Source: Rebecca billardiae RCC1528
Lineage: Eukaryota > Haptophyta
Direction: 5' to 3'
Length of the DNA: 64,000 nt
Assembly (NCBI GenBank): GCA_965240325.2
Contig: OZ251223.1
Span: 4,464,001 to 4,528,000 of the forward strand
How positions within the stretch are numbered: position 1 is the stretch's first letter; every line of letters begins with the position of its first letter. Below are positions 21,213 through 31,962 of this stretch, one piece after another. The notes under the pieces were generated by a model, which saw only the letters and a program-made list of their open reading frames with translations, was not told where the DNA came from and searched no databases. The translations under genes were made by a program, and so were the position numbers.

Positions 21213-21811
21213 GGACGCGCGGCGCCGCGCGGCGAGGGGCGCGCGGCCGGCGGGCCACGCCGCGCGGGCGCACGCCGCCGCCACGAGCGCTGCCGCGGTG
21301 CCGCCGCGTGGGGCCGTGGGAGCACTGGCGCCACTCTGCTCTGAAGTCTGAGAGCCCGCGGAGAAGGGAGCCTGGTTACCGGATGCCGATGCCATGCGCC
21401 CGTAGTCTAAGCGGAATGGACGGGCGCCGCCCGGCAGAAGTGGCCGCGCGGCGACGCGGCGGGCGTGCCCCGGGGCCCTGAGGCCTGAGCCGATCTTGCT
21501 GTCGTCGGGGCGGTGCACGCGTCTGTCCTGTTAGCAGAGGGGAGACTATGAGTATGGCGATCGAATCGTCGCGGCACGGCGAGAGGCGGGCGGCCCTTGA
21601 AAGACGCGACCGGTCATCGCTCCCGGTGAAAGTTCAGCACCGGACCCTTTTTTGAACTGGCTGCATCGGCAACTCGGCATGCGCATTGCGCCGCGAAGAC
21701 GGTTGGCCTCGACCCAGTAGCGAAAAGGCGAGTCGACGACGACGGGCGACCAACGTTCGCCCACTTCAACTTGCCCCGCGCACGCCGCCCCGCCGACGAG
21801 ACGAAGAGACG
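21213..21811. other. intergenic with importin promoter
   Basis: GC falls towards 21500-21780, just upstream of the importin ATG. No recognisable promoter box and no gene were seen. Confidence 0.4.
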
Positions 21812-24800
21812 ATGGACTTTGCGCAGTTCGAGGAGGTGATCCGCAACGTGCTGCACCCGGACAACGCGGTGCGCCGCGCCGCGGAGCTCGAGTTCAACAA
21901 GACCAAGGCGCAGAGCCCCGCGCTCCTCGTGGCCGCGCTGCTCGAGCTGCTCTCCACGAGCGCGGACGAGCTGGTGAGACGCGCGCGCGCGCGCGGCACG
22001 CACACGGACGCGCGCGGCGGCCCGCGAGCCCGCGCGCGGGGCTGGGAGCGGCGGTGGCGCTGCGCTGACCCGCGCCCTCCGCCCCCCCGCGCGCGCGCCG
22101 CCCGTGGCGCAGGTGCGCACCTCGTGCGCGGTGCTCGCGCGCCGCCAGCTGAGTTCACTCTACCCCAAGCTGCCCGCCGACTCGCAGGCGGCGACGAAGG
22201 CGGCGCTGCTCGCGTGCCTGCAGCGCGAGCCGGTGGGCGCGGTGCGCCGCAAGGTGTGCGACGCCGTCGCGCTGCTCGGCGCCGAGCTCCTCGAGGCCGA
22301 CGCGAGCGCGTGGCCGCAGCTGAGCGAGCAGCTGCTGCTCGGCCGCACTGAGGCCCACGCGGGCGCGGAGGCGCTGCACGCGCGGCTGGTGGTGCTGGGC
22401 GAGCTCGCGTGGGCGCTGATCGTGCCGCGCGACGGCCTCGACCCCGCCGCCGCCGAGCACGCCCGCGGCCGCCTCCTCGAGCTGTGCGCGTGCGCGCTCG
22501 GGCCCGCGCAGCCCGCCGCCGTGCGCGCCGAGGGCCTGGCTGCGCTCGAGGCGGCGCTGCTCGCGGCGAGCGAGGGCGCGGAGGAGGACGAGGCGGCGCG
22601 GCCCGCGCTCACGGCGTTCGTCGCGCGCGCGCGCGAGCTCTTCCCCGCGGCGATGTCCGCCGTCGAGTCCCTCCTCGGCGGGTGCGACGAGTGCGCCGCC
22701 CTGCGCTCGCTCGAGGGGCTGGTGTCGGTGGCCACGTCCGCGCCCGCCTTCTTCGAGGGCGCGGCGCAGCAGCTCGTGCAGGTGAGGGGCGGGCGGCGCG
22801 CGCGCGGGGGGGAGGGCGCGCGCGCCGAGCGCGCGGCTGGGCTGCGCTCGCGCGGGCGGGCGGGCGGCGCGCGGCGCTGACGGCCCCCGTTGGCGCACGT
22901 GGGCTGCCGCCTGCCCTGCCCTGCCCTGCCCTGCCCCCGCCTGCCCTCCCCCCGCCCCTGCCCCTCGCTCCGTGTGGCTGCGTGGCTGCGTGGCTGCGTG
23001 TCTGCGTGCGCGCACAGGCGATGATGGCGGTGGTCGAGTCGTCGCAGCTGCCGAGCGCGGCGCGCCAGCTGGGCGTGGAGGCGGTCGTCTCGCTGTGCGA
23101 GGCCGGGCAGCACATCGTCGCGTCCGAGCTGGGCGCGGCGCCGCTCGCCGCCGCCATCGTGCCCCTGCTCGCGCGGCTGATGGTGCGCGCGCACGGCTGC
23201 GCGGACGTGGCGGAGTGGGCGGCGGCGCACGCGCAGGGCGGCGACGCGGACGAAGGCGAGGAGGCGGAGGCGGAGCTGGCGAGCGCGAGGGAGGCGGCGC
23301 ACCGGCTGGGCGAGGCGCTGGGCGGCGAGGCGCTCGCGCCCGCGCTGCTGCGCGCGCTCGCCGAGCTCGGCGCCTCCGCCGCCGCCTCCGACGGCGCGGA
23401 CGGCGCCGGCTGCCTGCACGCCGCGCTCACGCTGCTGGGCTGGTGCGCGGAGGCGTGCGCCGACCAGCTCGCGCCCACGCTGCCGCAGCTGCTCGCCCAG
23501 CTCGTCGGGCCGGGCGCGGCGCACGCGCACCCGCGCGTGCGCTGGGCCGCGCTGGACGCGCTCGGCCTGCTGTGCGACACGCCGCTGGGGCTGCCGCTGT
23601 GCGACGCGCGCGCGCACGGCGCGCAGTGCGTGGCGACGGTGGGCGGGCTGCTCGCGGACGCCGAGCCCGCCGTCGCGCGCCACGCCGCGCGCGTGCTGTG
23701 CGGCGTGTGCGTCGCGGCGGGCGTGGACGAGACCGGCTCGGTGCTGGACGAGGCGGCGGCGCGCAACGCGGCCGAGCTGCTCGCGCCCGCCGCCGCGCAG
23801 CTCGGCGCGCGCCTGCTGCCGCTGCTCGCGCCCGGCGCGCCGGCGGGCGTGGCGCACGCGGCGACCGACGCGGCGGGCCTGCTCGGCACCGCCGCGGGCG
23901 CGGACGCGCTCGGCGAGGCGCGCGGCGCGCTGCTGCGCGCGCTCAGCGAGCGCATCCACGCGCCGGCCGGCTCGGCGCGCGCCGCGGCGATCGAGGCGGC
24001 GGGCGCACTCTCCGCCACCTCCGCCGCGCTCGCCGCCACGGACGGCTGTGCGCTGCTGGGCGCGCTGCCGCCGCTGCTCGCGGAGGCGGAGGCGCGCGGC
24101 GCGGACGACCTCGCCGAGCTCCACGCCGCGGCGTACGCCGCGGCTGCGCACGTGGCGCGCGCGCTCGGCGCCTCCATCGAGCCATCGGTGCTGGGCGCGG
24201 CGCTCGGGCGCGCGCTGAGCGCGGCGGCCGCGCCGGTGGAGGTGCGCGTGGAGACGCTGAGCGAGGAGGAGGCGGCGGCGGCGGAGGAGGCGGAGGAGGG
24301 CGACGAGGAGGGCGCGGGCGCGCTGGGCGGCTGGACCTCCACCGTGCTCAAGTGCGGCGGTGGTGCGCGCGCGCTGCGCCCGAGCGCCGCACCTCCGCCC
24401 GTGTGCGCGCGCGCCCCCTCTCTCTCGCGCGGTGCGCGCGCCGCCCCGCGCCTCAGCCGCCCGCGCTCCGCCGCGGCCCTGCCGTCGCCCCTGCGCCGCG
24501 GCGCAGGCGTGTTCAAGCGCGTCTGCGTGAACGAGGCGGGCGCGGAGGCGAAGCAGGCCGCGCTGTGCGCGCTGCACACCCTCGCCGAGCACACGGGCGC
24601 GGCGTTCTGGCCGCACGCGGCGCGCGCGATGGCGGTGCTGATGGCGGACGAGGAGGGCTGCGCGCCCGGCTGCGGGCTGGCCGGGTACAAGCCGCTGCCC
24701 GCGGTGCGGCGCGACGCGGCGTTCGGCCACGCGGAGCTCAACAAGGCGGCCGCCGCCGCGCTCCGCGCCGGCGCCGCCTCCGCGGCCGAGGTTTGCGCGA

Positions 24801-26209
24801 TGGCGGAGGCGTCCGCGCGCACGCTGGGCGCGCAGCTCGCGCGCGAGCAGGACGACGGCGCCGCGTGCGCGCAGCTGTACGCGCTCAAGGTGCGGCGCGC
24901 GCGCCGCCCAGCGCGCAGCGCGCGCGCACCGCGGCCTCGCCCGCGCTCACGCCGCGCGCCTCCTGCCCCCTGCTGTGTGCGTGCGCAGGAGATCGTGCTG
25001 GGCGCGCACGGCTGCGGCGCGCACGGCGTGGGCCTGGGCGCGGCCACGCTCAACGGCTGCGTGCTCGAGCCCGCGCGCGCGGTGCTGCGGCGCAGCGCGG
25101 TGGTCCGGACGCTCGCCACCACCGCCAAGCAGCTCGGCGCCGCCGCCGCCGCCAAGGCCGCCGGCGCGTCCGCGTCCGCCGCCGCCGCGGCGGGCGCCTC
25201 CGCCGAGCTGCTCGGCGCGGAGGCGGAGGGCGCGGGCGCGCTGGACGAGGGCGCGCTCGGCGTGCTGGAGGAGGCCGCGGAGCTCGTGTGCGCGCTGCTG
25301 CGCTGCCACGGGCTGGACGGGCTGGCGTGCGCGGAGGGCGTGCTGCTGCCCGCGCTCGTCTCTCTGCTCTCCGCCGACGACGCCGCCGTGCGCGCGGACG
25401 GCGGCGCGGCGCGTCTGCGCGCGGTGGGCGCGTGCGTGGTGCGCGCGCTGCTCGAGGGCTGCGCGCCGCACCACGCGGCCCTTGGCGCGGCGCCGGCGCC
25501 GAGCGGCGCGGGCGCGGCGCCGCGCGCCGCGCCGCTCGGCGCGGAGCACGCCGCGTCCAAGTACGTGCACGCCGCGCTGCCCGCGCTGCTCGCGATGGCG
25601 GCGCCGCCCGAGCGCCACGCCGCCGCGGCGCACGCCGACGCCGCCGCCGCCGCGCTGCGCGCGCTGGGCGCGGCCGCGGAGCGCGGCGGCAAGCTGCTCA
25701 CCAACAAGGCGTGCGCGCAGGGCGCGGCGGCGGCGCTGGGCTGGCTGCAGCGGCCGGGCGCGTTCGACCGCACCTGCCACGCCGCGTGCTCCGCCGCGAC
25801 GCTCGCGCTCGGCTCGCTGCTCGCGTGCCGCGGCCGCGCGCTGCCCGAGAGCGGCGGCGCGCTGCTCGAGTTTGGGCGCGCGCTGCCGCAGCTGCGCGCG
25901 CTGGAGGACGTGCCGTGCGGCGCGCGGCTGCTGTGCGCGCTGGCGGAGGGCGAGGAGGCGGGGCGCGCGCTGGCGGGCGCGCTCGAGGCGCAGGGCGACG
26001 CGCTGCTGCCGTGCCTCCTCGCCGCGCTCGCGCGCACGCTCGGCGCGTGCGCGGCGGACGACGCGCCCCTGTGCGCGCGCGCGGGCGCGCTCGCCAAGCG
26101 GCTCGCCGACGGCGCGGGCTCGGAGCGGCTGGCCGCGCTCGCGGCCGCGGGCGCGCTCAGCGCCGAGCAGCAGCAGCTGCTCGCCACCGCCGTCGCCGCG
26201 GCCAACTGA
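21812..26209 (+). CDS. importin-beta (IPO4/Kap123-like), five exons, ~1258 aa
   Basis: A nuclear transport receptor of HEAT repeats that carries cargo (in this subfamily histones and ribosomal proteins) through the nuclear pore under Ran control. Exons: 21812-21973, 22113-22781, 23018-24359, 24507-24889, 24989-26209; all junctions are GT-AG and keep frame. The N-terminus (NAVRRAAELEFNKTKAQ) matches the importin N-terminal domain, continuing with DEL-VRTSCAVLARRQLSSLYPKL. Later HEAT repeats have an acidic loop (about residue 770), followed across the third junction by FKRVCVNEAGAEAKQAAL. The third and fourth introns (147 and 99 nt) are multiples of three without stops, so retention would stay in frame; I call them introns because the sequence there is low-complexity and the consensus is restored by removal. 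The assignment to IPO4/Kap123 rather than IPO5 is tentative. Confidence 0.88.
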
Positions 26210-26306
26210 GCGCCCGGGCCGGGGCGGCGGCCCGGAGCGCGCGAGCCGCCGACGCACCGACGCATGCAGGGGGGGAGCAGGGGGGGGCTGTAACGGGGAG
26301 GGCGCT

Positions 26307-26339
<33 letters not shown>

Positions 26340-27234
26340 AGCACGCGGCGACGCGCGGCGCGCAGGGCGGGCGGCGGGTGGCGAGAAGTGGCGGGGAGAG
26401 GGAGTGTGCACACCTCAGGGCGGGCAGGGGGGAGCTGGCGGGACACGGCCGCCTGGTCGCTCGTGGGCGGCGCAGGCGGTACCGCGCCCGCGCGGCCCGC
26501 ATGTTTCGGCGCTGCGAGCTCACGGGCCTAATCGTCGGACCCTCGGGCTTGGGCCGCTCGGGGCTCGGGCGGCAGCCGGCCAGTTGGCGAATTATAGTAC
26601 TACGACTACAGTCTACACTACGGACTCGTCACTCGTCACTCAGCAGTCTCAGCACGGGCGGTCGGACGACTGCCATTCCGCCCGCGCCGGGAGTGTGCGG
26701 GCCGGGCCCGGCCCCGTCGGCCCCGCGCCGGCCCCCGGGCCGGGCCGGGCCCGGGCGGCCCGGACGGACTCGGACGGGGCGGCCCGGGCCCCGGCGGCCC
26801 GCCGCCCCGCCGGGCCGCCGGCGCGGCCGGCGGCCGGCATCGTCATCGTGCTGATGCTGAGAGAGAGAGAGAGTAGAGAGAGAGATATGCAGCATCGTCA
26901 TCATCAGCATCGACTCGTCTGCATGCAGCATGGCGACCTCGTCGGACGATAGCGTCGTCGGCGGTAGCGCGCATCATGCATCAGCGCGCAGGCATATGCT
27001 TATTGGCGCGTCACATCCGCCGTGATCCGCCGACTCCGAGGGCGGCTTCCGACTCCGAGGTGCCCAGCCCCACCGCCACCACCACCCGCCACCGCCCACC
27101 GGGCCCGGCAGCCGGCGCCGCCGCGCCGCGGTCCGCCGAGTTCGTGCTCCACTGATGGGGAGAGGCGTGCGAGCGGCTTTGCCAGCCGCTAGCACTCCCT
27201 GCAGGCCTGCAGCCGCTCCTCACCGAGGGCCCAG
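26210..27234. other. intergenic with simple repeats
   Basis: This holds a (CCG)n run near 26308-26340, a block of about 145 bp made almost wholly of G and C (26690-26835, gggccgggcccgg-type repeats) and a short GA microsatellite at about 26862-26888. No coding potential is convincing. Confidence 0.55.
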
Positions 27235-28056
27235 TCACGAGGGCGGCGCTGAGGCGGGGGCTGAGCCGGGGGCGGGCTCGTCGTGCGCGGCGGCGGCGTC
27301 GGCGTCGTGGGCCGCTGTGGCGACGGGCGCGATGTACACGGCGATGCTTCGCCTCGGCGGCGCCGCCCGCGCCGTCTGCGCACCGAGCGCGCCCGTCGCG
27401 CGCGCTGCGGCGCGCGGCGTGGTGCGGTGCGCGCCCGTGTCCGAGCGCGCGGTCAGGCTGCCCGCGGGCGGCCGGCCCTCGACGCCCAGCTCCGCGGCGG
27501 TGGCGATCACGTGGTCGGAGCGCAGGAGGTCGATCGCGCTCCGCATGACGGCCTTTGCGTTGGACGCCGGCGACGTGGCGCGCGGCGGCGACGTCGGCGC
27601 CTGCCGCGGCGACGGTCTGCGCGCGCTGCTGCGCGGGTGTGCGGGCGAGACAAACACTCGCTGCTGCATCGGCCCTGGGGGGGCGCGCACGGCAGAGCCG
27701 GGGCGGAGGGGCTGGCGCGAGGCGCCCGGCTCGAGGCGGCGCGCTTGCAGGATGGCCAGGTCGCCACGCTGCATCGAGAGCCACGCCTGCCACTCGCTCA
27801 CGATCTCGTCCTCGACGAGCGACTCGGCCTCCGGCTCGTCCCGCTCGTCCCAGCCGCGCTCGGAGCGCTGGGAGCGCTGGGAGCGCGGGGTCGAGGGCGG
27901 CGGCGCGGCCGGCGTGCCGTGCGTTCTGCCCTCGCGGTGTACGTACGGGGAGACCCAGGCGCTGCCATCCCGCGGCGTGCGCGCGCGCGACGAGCCCCCC
28001 GCGCGCGGGGGCTGCGACGACGCCCAGCGCGCCTGCCGCGGCTGGGCGGAGGCCAT
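27235..28056 (-). CDS. hypothetical protein, 273 aa
   Basis: Single open frame starting MASAQPRQARWASSQ at ATG 28056. It contains a more ordered central segment (EAESLVEDEIVSEWQAWLSMQ, GDLAILQARRLEPG, then AVMRSAIDLLRSDHVIATAAEL) between Pro/Ser/Arg-rich tails. No family is recognised. Codon bias is consistent with a gene, and it is head-to-head with selenoprotein T (156 bp between start codons). A role cannot be inferred. Confidence 0.5.
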   Translation of the reverse strand: MASAQPRQARWASSQPPRAGGSSRARTPRDGSAWVSPYVHREGRTHGTPAAPPPSTPRSQRSQRSERGWDERDEPEAESLVEDEIVSEWQAWLSMQRGDLAILQARRLEPGASRQPLRPGSAVRAPPGPMQQRVFVSPAHPRSSARRPSPRQAPTSPPRATSPASNAKAVMRSAIDLLRSDHVIATAAELGVEGRPPAGSLTARSDTGAHRTTPRAAARATGALGAQTARAAPPRRSIAVYIAPVATAAHDADAAAAHDEPAPGSAPASAPPS

Positions 28057-28212
28057 GGCGCCCAGCCGGAGCCGTTGCTGCGCTCGAACCGAGCGACAGC
28101 TGATGAACAGGTCTGCAGTTCTCCGCACACGGCCGGGGAGCGCCCGGACTCGCAGATTTTCACTCATCCGATCGAGGGGGGCGGCCACCCCTTCGTCGCG
28201 GCCAGCGTGGCC
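28057..28212. promoter_or_regulatory. short bidirectional promoter region
   Basis: Only 156 bp separate the start codons of the minus-strand hypothetical gene and the plus-strand selenoprotein T gene. The spacer is somewhat less GC-rich than the genes. No TATA or CCAAT box is obvious. Confidence 0.45.
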
Positions 28213-28926
28213 ATGCCGTACGTGGACAAGCACGGGCGCGTGCAGCAGGGCGCGGCGGGCTCGTCGCGCCGCGGGCTGACGAGCCAGCAGCGCACCGCGC
28301 TGAGCATCTGCGCCGTGCTCGTGCTGCCCTCGCTCGCGCTGCGCTCCTTCAACGCGTGGCGGCGCGACGAGAAGGTCGACCTCTCGGCGTTTGCGGTGAG
28401 CGCGCAGCCCTTCGACACGCCCGCCATCGAGAAGGTGGACGGCACGGTGCGCATCGAGTTCTGCATGAGCTGACAGGTGAAGGGGCAGTTCGCTCGCGTC
28501 GCGAACGAGCTGCGCTCCGCGGCGCCGCAGGTGCCGCTCGCCGCCGCCGCGTACGTGCCGCCCGTGCGCGTGCAGGCGGCCGTCAAGGCCGTGCGCGCGG
28601 CGCAGGTGGTCGCGCTCACGGCGTACGTCTTCGGCGAGCAGCTGCTGCCCGCCACGCCGCGCGTGCACACGCTGCTCGCCACCGCGCGCGAGCAGCGCTT
28701 CCCCCTCGGCCTCGCCCTCTACGTCTCGCACCTGGGCTGCGAGCTCGCGTACTCGAGCTCCGCGTTCGAGGTCACGTGGAACGGGGCGGTGCTCTTCTCC
28801 AAGCTGAAGGAGGGGCGCTTCCCGAGGCCGGGGGAGATCGCGGAGAAGGTGGAGGCCGCCCTCGCCGCGCAGAAGGGCGCGCTCGTCGCGCTCGACGCGG
28901 GCGAGGACGACGCGGCCGCCGTGTAG
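28213..28926 (+). CDS. selenoprotein T with in-frame TGA (Sec) codon, 237 aa
   Basis: SelT is an ER-membrane thioredoxin-like oxidoreductase. The frame 28213-28470 gives a short N-terminus with one hydrophobic segment (TALSICAVLVLPSLALRSF) and ends VRIEFCMS, followed by TGA (28471-28473). The same frame then continues QVKGQFARVANELRSAAPQ to a TAG at 28924. This gives CxxU (Cys-Met-Ser-Sec), exactly where SelT proteins have C-x-x-U. The downstream part matches SelT features (LYVSHLGCELAYSSSAFEVTWNGAVLFSKLKEGRFP). So the TGA is read as selenocysteine rather than stop. A conventional caller would split this gene into two ORFs. A SECIS element should lie in the 3' UTR but I could not identify it with confidence. 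ATG 28213 is the first good start. Confidence 0.92.
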
Positions 28927-29505
28927 GCCGCTGTAGGCCGCGCCACGCCCGCGGCGCACGCGCCGGGGCGTGGCGCGTGCGCTAGGCGCGCGGGGAGAGG
29001 GGAGCGGCGCGAGACACGTGAGCGCCCGCAGACATGACGGGCCCGCCGCAAAGCGCCGATACGCGCGCCAGGCGGATGCCCTGACCGCACGAGCGGTCGC
29101 TGCAGGCGCGAGGCCCGGCCTCGGCGTGCGCGCGGCGGCTGCGCCGTCCCAGGGCCCGGAGCCCGCGGGGGCGGCGCACGCAGCCGCGCGCGCGCGCCAC
29201 GAGGCAGGGCCCCGCCAGCAGCACCGCGCGGGCCTCACGGGTTCGCCGCTCCCCGGCTGCTAGTGTTTGAGCCGAGCTCGGTCCTCCGGTGCTCGAGATA
29301 CGCCATTCGCAGGACTCCCATTGCCACCGAAGTTGAGACACGTACTACGTTCAGTGTACACTGAGTCGTACGTACCCGGTAATAGTGTGCTGAAACCGCC
29401 CGGACGGCGGCCGGTGGCGAGCGGCAGTCGGCACGTCCGCCGAGCCTCCGCGGGGTCTCACTTGGACCGCCAGCCTCTTGCGCCCGCGCCCGCGGCTGGA
29501 TCAGC
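28927..29505. other. SelT 3' flank and SDR promoter
   Basis: Expected site of the SECIS element of the SelT mRNA. The best core candidate by eye is an ATGA at about 29034 followed 12 bases later by an AAA (29050) and by GAT further on (about 29075). The flanking helix pairs poorly in my reading, so I do not call it. The stretch 29300-29400 is AT-richer and probably belongs to the promoter of the reductase gene. Confidence 0.3.
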
Positions 29506-30417
29506 ATGGCGGCGACGCGCTTCGTGCTTGTGACGGGCGGGAACAAGGGGATCGGCTATGCCATCTGCGAGCGGCTGCTGGCGGAGCACGCGGACACGCA
29601 CGTCTTCCTGGGCGCGCGCGATGCGGCGCGTGGGCAGGCGGCGGCCGACAAGCTCGGCGCGAGCGCGGCTGGGCGGGTGGCGTTCGTCCAGATCGACGTC
29701 GGGTCGGACGCGTCGGTGAGCGCGGCCGCGGAGGCGGTGAAGGCCAAGCTCGGCGGCGAGAAGCTGTACGGCATCGTGCACAACGCCGGGCTCTTCACCG
29801 GCTCGAAGCTGAGCGAGGTGCTCTCGGTGAACGTGCGCGGGCCGATGCGCGTCACGCGCGCGTTCGAGCCGCTCCTGCGCGCCGAGGGCGGGCGCGTGGT
29901 GGTCGTGTCCTCGGCGTCGGGGCCCAACTTCGTCGCCGCGAGCAAGGTGCCCGAGACGGTGGCGCGCCTCACCGACGCCAAGCTCAGCCTGGCGCAGGCG
30001 AGTGCGATGGCGGACGAGTGCGAGGCGCTGGCGGCCGCGGGCGCGGACGGCTCCGCCTTCCTCGCCAAGGGGTACGGCTCGGGCATGATGGGCGAGATGG
30101 AGGGGTACGGGCTGTCGAAGGCGCTCGTCAACGCGTACACGCTCGCCCTCGCGCACGAGCGCCCCGCCCTGCTCGTCTCCGCGTGCACGCCCGGCTTCAT
30201 CGAGACCGACCTCACGCGCGGCTTTGCGATCGCGCAGGGCCAGACGCCGCAGGAGATGGGGATGAAGAGCCCGCACGAGGGCGCGAGCGCGCCGCTGCAC
30301 TGCCTGATCGCCGAGCTGCCTGGCTCGGGGCTGTACTGGGGCTCCGACTGCAAGCGCTCCCCGCTGCACAAGTACCGCGGCCCGGGCGAGCCCGAGTACA
30401 CGGGCACCGACCAGTAA
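29506..30417 (+). CDS. short-chain dehydrogenase/reductase, CBR1-like, 303 aa
   Basis: A probable NAD(P)H-dependent carbonyl reductase. A Rossmann-fold glycine motif (VTGGNKGIGYAICERLL) lies at residues 8-24. HNAG follows at about 92, the catalytic Ser in VVVVSSASG at about 132, and YGLSK supplies the YxxxK pair at about 205. An insertion of about 55 residues between the Ser and Tyr, plus CTPGFIETDLTRG afterwards, matches the carbonyl reductase / plant menthone-reductase group of classical SDRs. It is a single exon with the start at ATG 29506. The substrate cannot be told from sequence. It lies convergent with the Arf gene. Confidence 0.93.
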   Translation: MAATRFVLVTGGNKGIGYAICERLLAEHADTHVFLGARDAARGQAAADKLGASAAGRVAFVQIDVGSDASVSAAAEAVKAKLGGEKLYGIVHNAGLFTGSKLSEVLSVNVRGPMRVTRAFEPLLRAEGGRVVVVSSASGPNFVAASKVPETVARLTDAKLSLAQASAMADECEALAAAGADGSAFLAKGYGSGMMGEMEGYGLSKALVNAYTLALAHERPALLVSACTPGFIETDLTRGFAIAQGQTPQEMGMKSPHEGASAPLHCLIAELPGSGLYWGSDCKRSPLHKYRGPGEPEYTGTDQ

Positions 30418-31122
30418 TTAGTGATGCGCGCGCGCGGACCGTCCCGAGACGCTCTGAGGACAACTGGACAATCGTCTAGGCTGCTACGGACACGGTGCAG
30501 CAGTGGTCAACGGGCACGGACGTAAAAGACGGCGGACCGTGTCGATTGCCGCGGCGGTGTCCGCCGCATCATGCAGCGGGTCCACGGGCACGGCCCGGCG
30601 TCGCGGCGGAGCCGGAGTGCATGACGGCAGGCGGTGATGCTGCGGATGGCGACCGACGGTGACGGCACGGCCGTGCTTGAAGTTAAAGTGATGCTGATGA
30701 TGATAATGATTACGTACTACGACTTGCTTACTGCGCGATTTACGACGCGAGGTCGCGAGCAGCTATAGCAGGCCGGCGTGATCCGCGGTGATCGACAATC
30801 AGACCGGCGCGGCGCGATACCGTGATGTATCTGGTCACGGCGCCGGCAGTCGGCGGCCCTGCTCGCGGCGCCGAGTGCTGGTGACCGCACAGGCGGCACC
30901 CTGCCGCAGCACAGCCGTCGTAGGCCGTAGCTGAGCAACCTCGTGCTCGCAGACGAACCAACCTCCGAGCGGCAGGCGGGCAGGGCGGCTGCGCCTGAGG
31001 CGGCATGATCCGGGTCCGCAGCCTGATCCGGGTACAGACACTCGTCAGCACGCGAGCCGTGCGTCGGGCAGCGCCAGCTGATCGCGCCCCGATGGCACCG
31101 GCGCCCCGCCGCTGGCGCGCGC
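30418..31122. other. convergent intergenic region
   Basis: The 3' flanks of the reductase and Arf genes. AT-richer around 30670-30730. No gene or repeat recognised. Confidence 0.5.
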
Positions 31123-31962
31123 TCAGCCCTTGAGCTGCTTGCACAGCCAGTCGAGCCCCTCGAAGAGCCCGTCGCCCGTGGCTGCGCTGCACGCCTGGAT
31201 GTGCCACGCGTGCCCCTGGATCTCCTCCAGCCCGAGCGCCTCGCAGATGGCGTACACGTCGGCCGCGCCCGCCATGTCCTGCTTGTTGGCGAGCACGAGC
31301 ACCGACGCCGCCTCCATCTCGGGAAGCGCGAGCATCTGCTGCAGCTCCGAGCCTGCGCGCCGCGCGATGCGCGCGCGAGCGGCGCCGCGTGAGGCGGGCG
31401 CGCGCTGGCCGAGCCCGGCGGCGCGCGGCGCGCACCAGCCTCCTCGAGGCGGTCCTTGTCGTTGGAGTCCACGACGAAGATGAGCGAGTCCGTGTTTCGG
31501 CAGTAGTGCCGCCACAGGGGGCGGATCTTCTCCTGGCCGCCCACGTCCCACACCGTCATCTCGAGGTTGCGGTACTTGAGGCTCTCCGCGTTGAAGCCGA
31601 TCGTGGGCGCGGTCGTGATGTACTTGTTGAGCTTCAGCCTGTAGAGCACTGCGCGGGGCGCGGCGGGGGAGGGGTCGAGTGGCCGCGGGCGTGTTGGCGC
31701 GCCGCGCAGCAGGCGTGCTCGCCGATGGGTCGCGCGCTCGACGTGCGCGCTGGCTCGCGCGCGCGCGGCGCGGGCGGGCGTGCGGACCGGTGGTCTTGCC
31801 CGAGCCGTCCAGGCCGAGCATGAGGATGCGCACGTTGCGGTTCAGGACGAGCGCGCCAAGGATCTTTGAGAACGCCGAGCCGCCCTCCGCCACGCCCGCC
31901 AACGTGGCGAGCGCGACGAACGTGGCGAGTATCAAGCGCCGCGCGACACGTGTCGTCGCCAT
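31123..31962 (-). CDS. Arf-family GTPase with signal-peptide-like leader, three exons, 205 aa
   Basis: Exons 31962-31788, 31648-31436 and 31352-31123; introns of 139 and 83 nt with GT-AG ends. The GTPase core is close to Arf1: P-loop GLDGSGKTT, switch [10 protein letters not shown], switch [18 protein letters not shown], NKxD as LANKQDM, and [16 protein letters not shown] at the C-terminus. Instead of the myristoylated MG amphipathic helix, it starts [10 protein letters not shown] and then has a hydrophobic stretch, [17 protein letters not shown], followed by GSAFSKILG before the core. This reads as a signal peptide plus an ASAFAP-like transit motif with Phe at +1. Such leaders target the plastid or the compartment between plastid membranes in algae with red secondary plastids. 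A symbiont-derived vesicle GTPase is the attractive reading, but leader function is inferred. Confidence 0.9.
   Translation of the reverse strand: MATTRVARRLILATFVALATLAGVAEGGSAFSKILGALVLNRNVRILMLGLDGSGKTTGPHARPRRARASQRARRARDPSASTPAARRANTPAATRPLPRRAPRSALQAEAQQVHHDRAHDRLQRGEPQVPQPRDDGVGRGRPGEDPPPVAALLPKHGLAHLRRGLQRQGPPRGGWCAPRAAGLGQRAPASRGAARARIARRAGSELQQMLALPEMEAASVLVLANKQDMAGAADVYAICEALGLEEIQGHAWHIQACSAATGDGLFEGLDWLCKQLKG

Noticed and set aside
22972-26952. 1326-aa plus-strand ORF overlapping the importin
   Set aside because: Arg/Ala-rich shifted frame; the HEAT-repeat frame with GT-AG junctions explains the region.
29015-29080. SECIS element for selenoprotein T
   Set aside because: ATGA, AAA and GAT are present in plausible order, but the helix between them pairs poorly by eye; a dedicated search is needed before calling it.
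27235-29238. 667-aa minus-strand ORF spanning SelT
   Set aside because: Only its last 273 codons (from ATG 28056) look protein-like; the upstream part is antisense to the SelT coding sequence.
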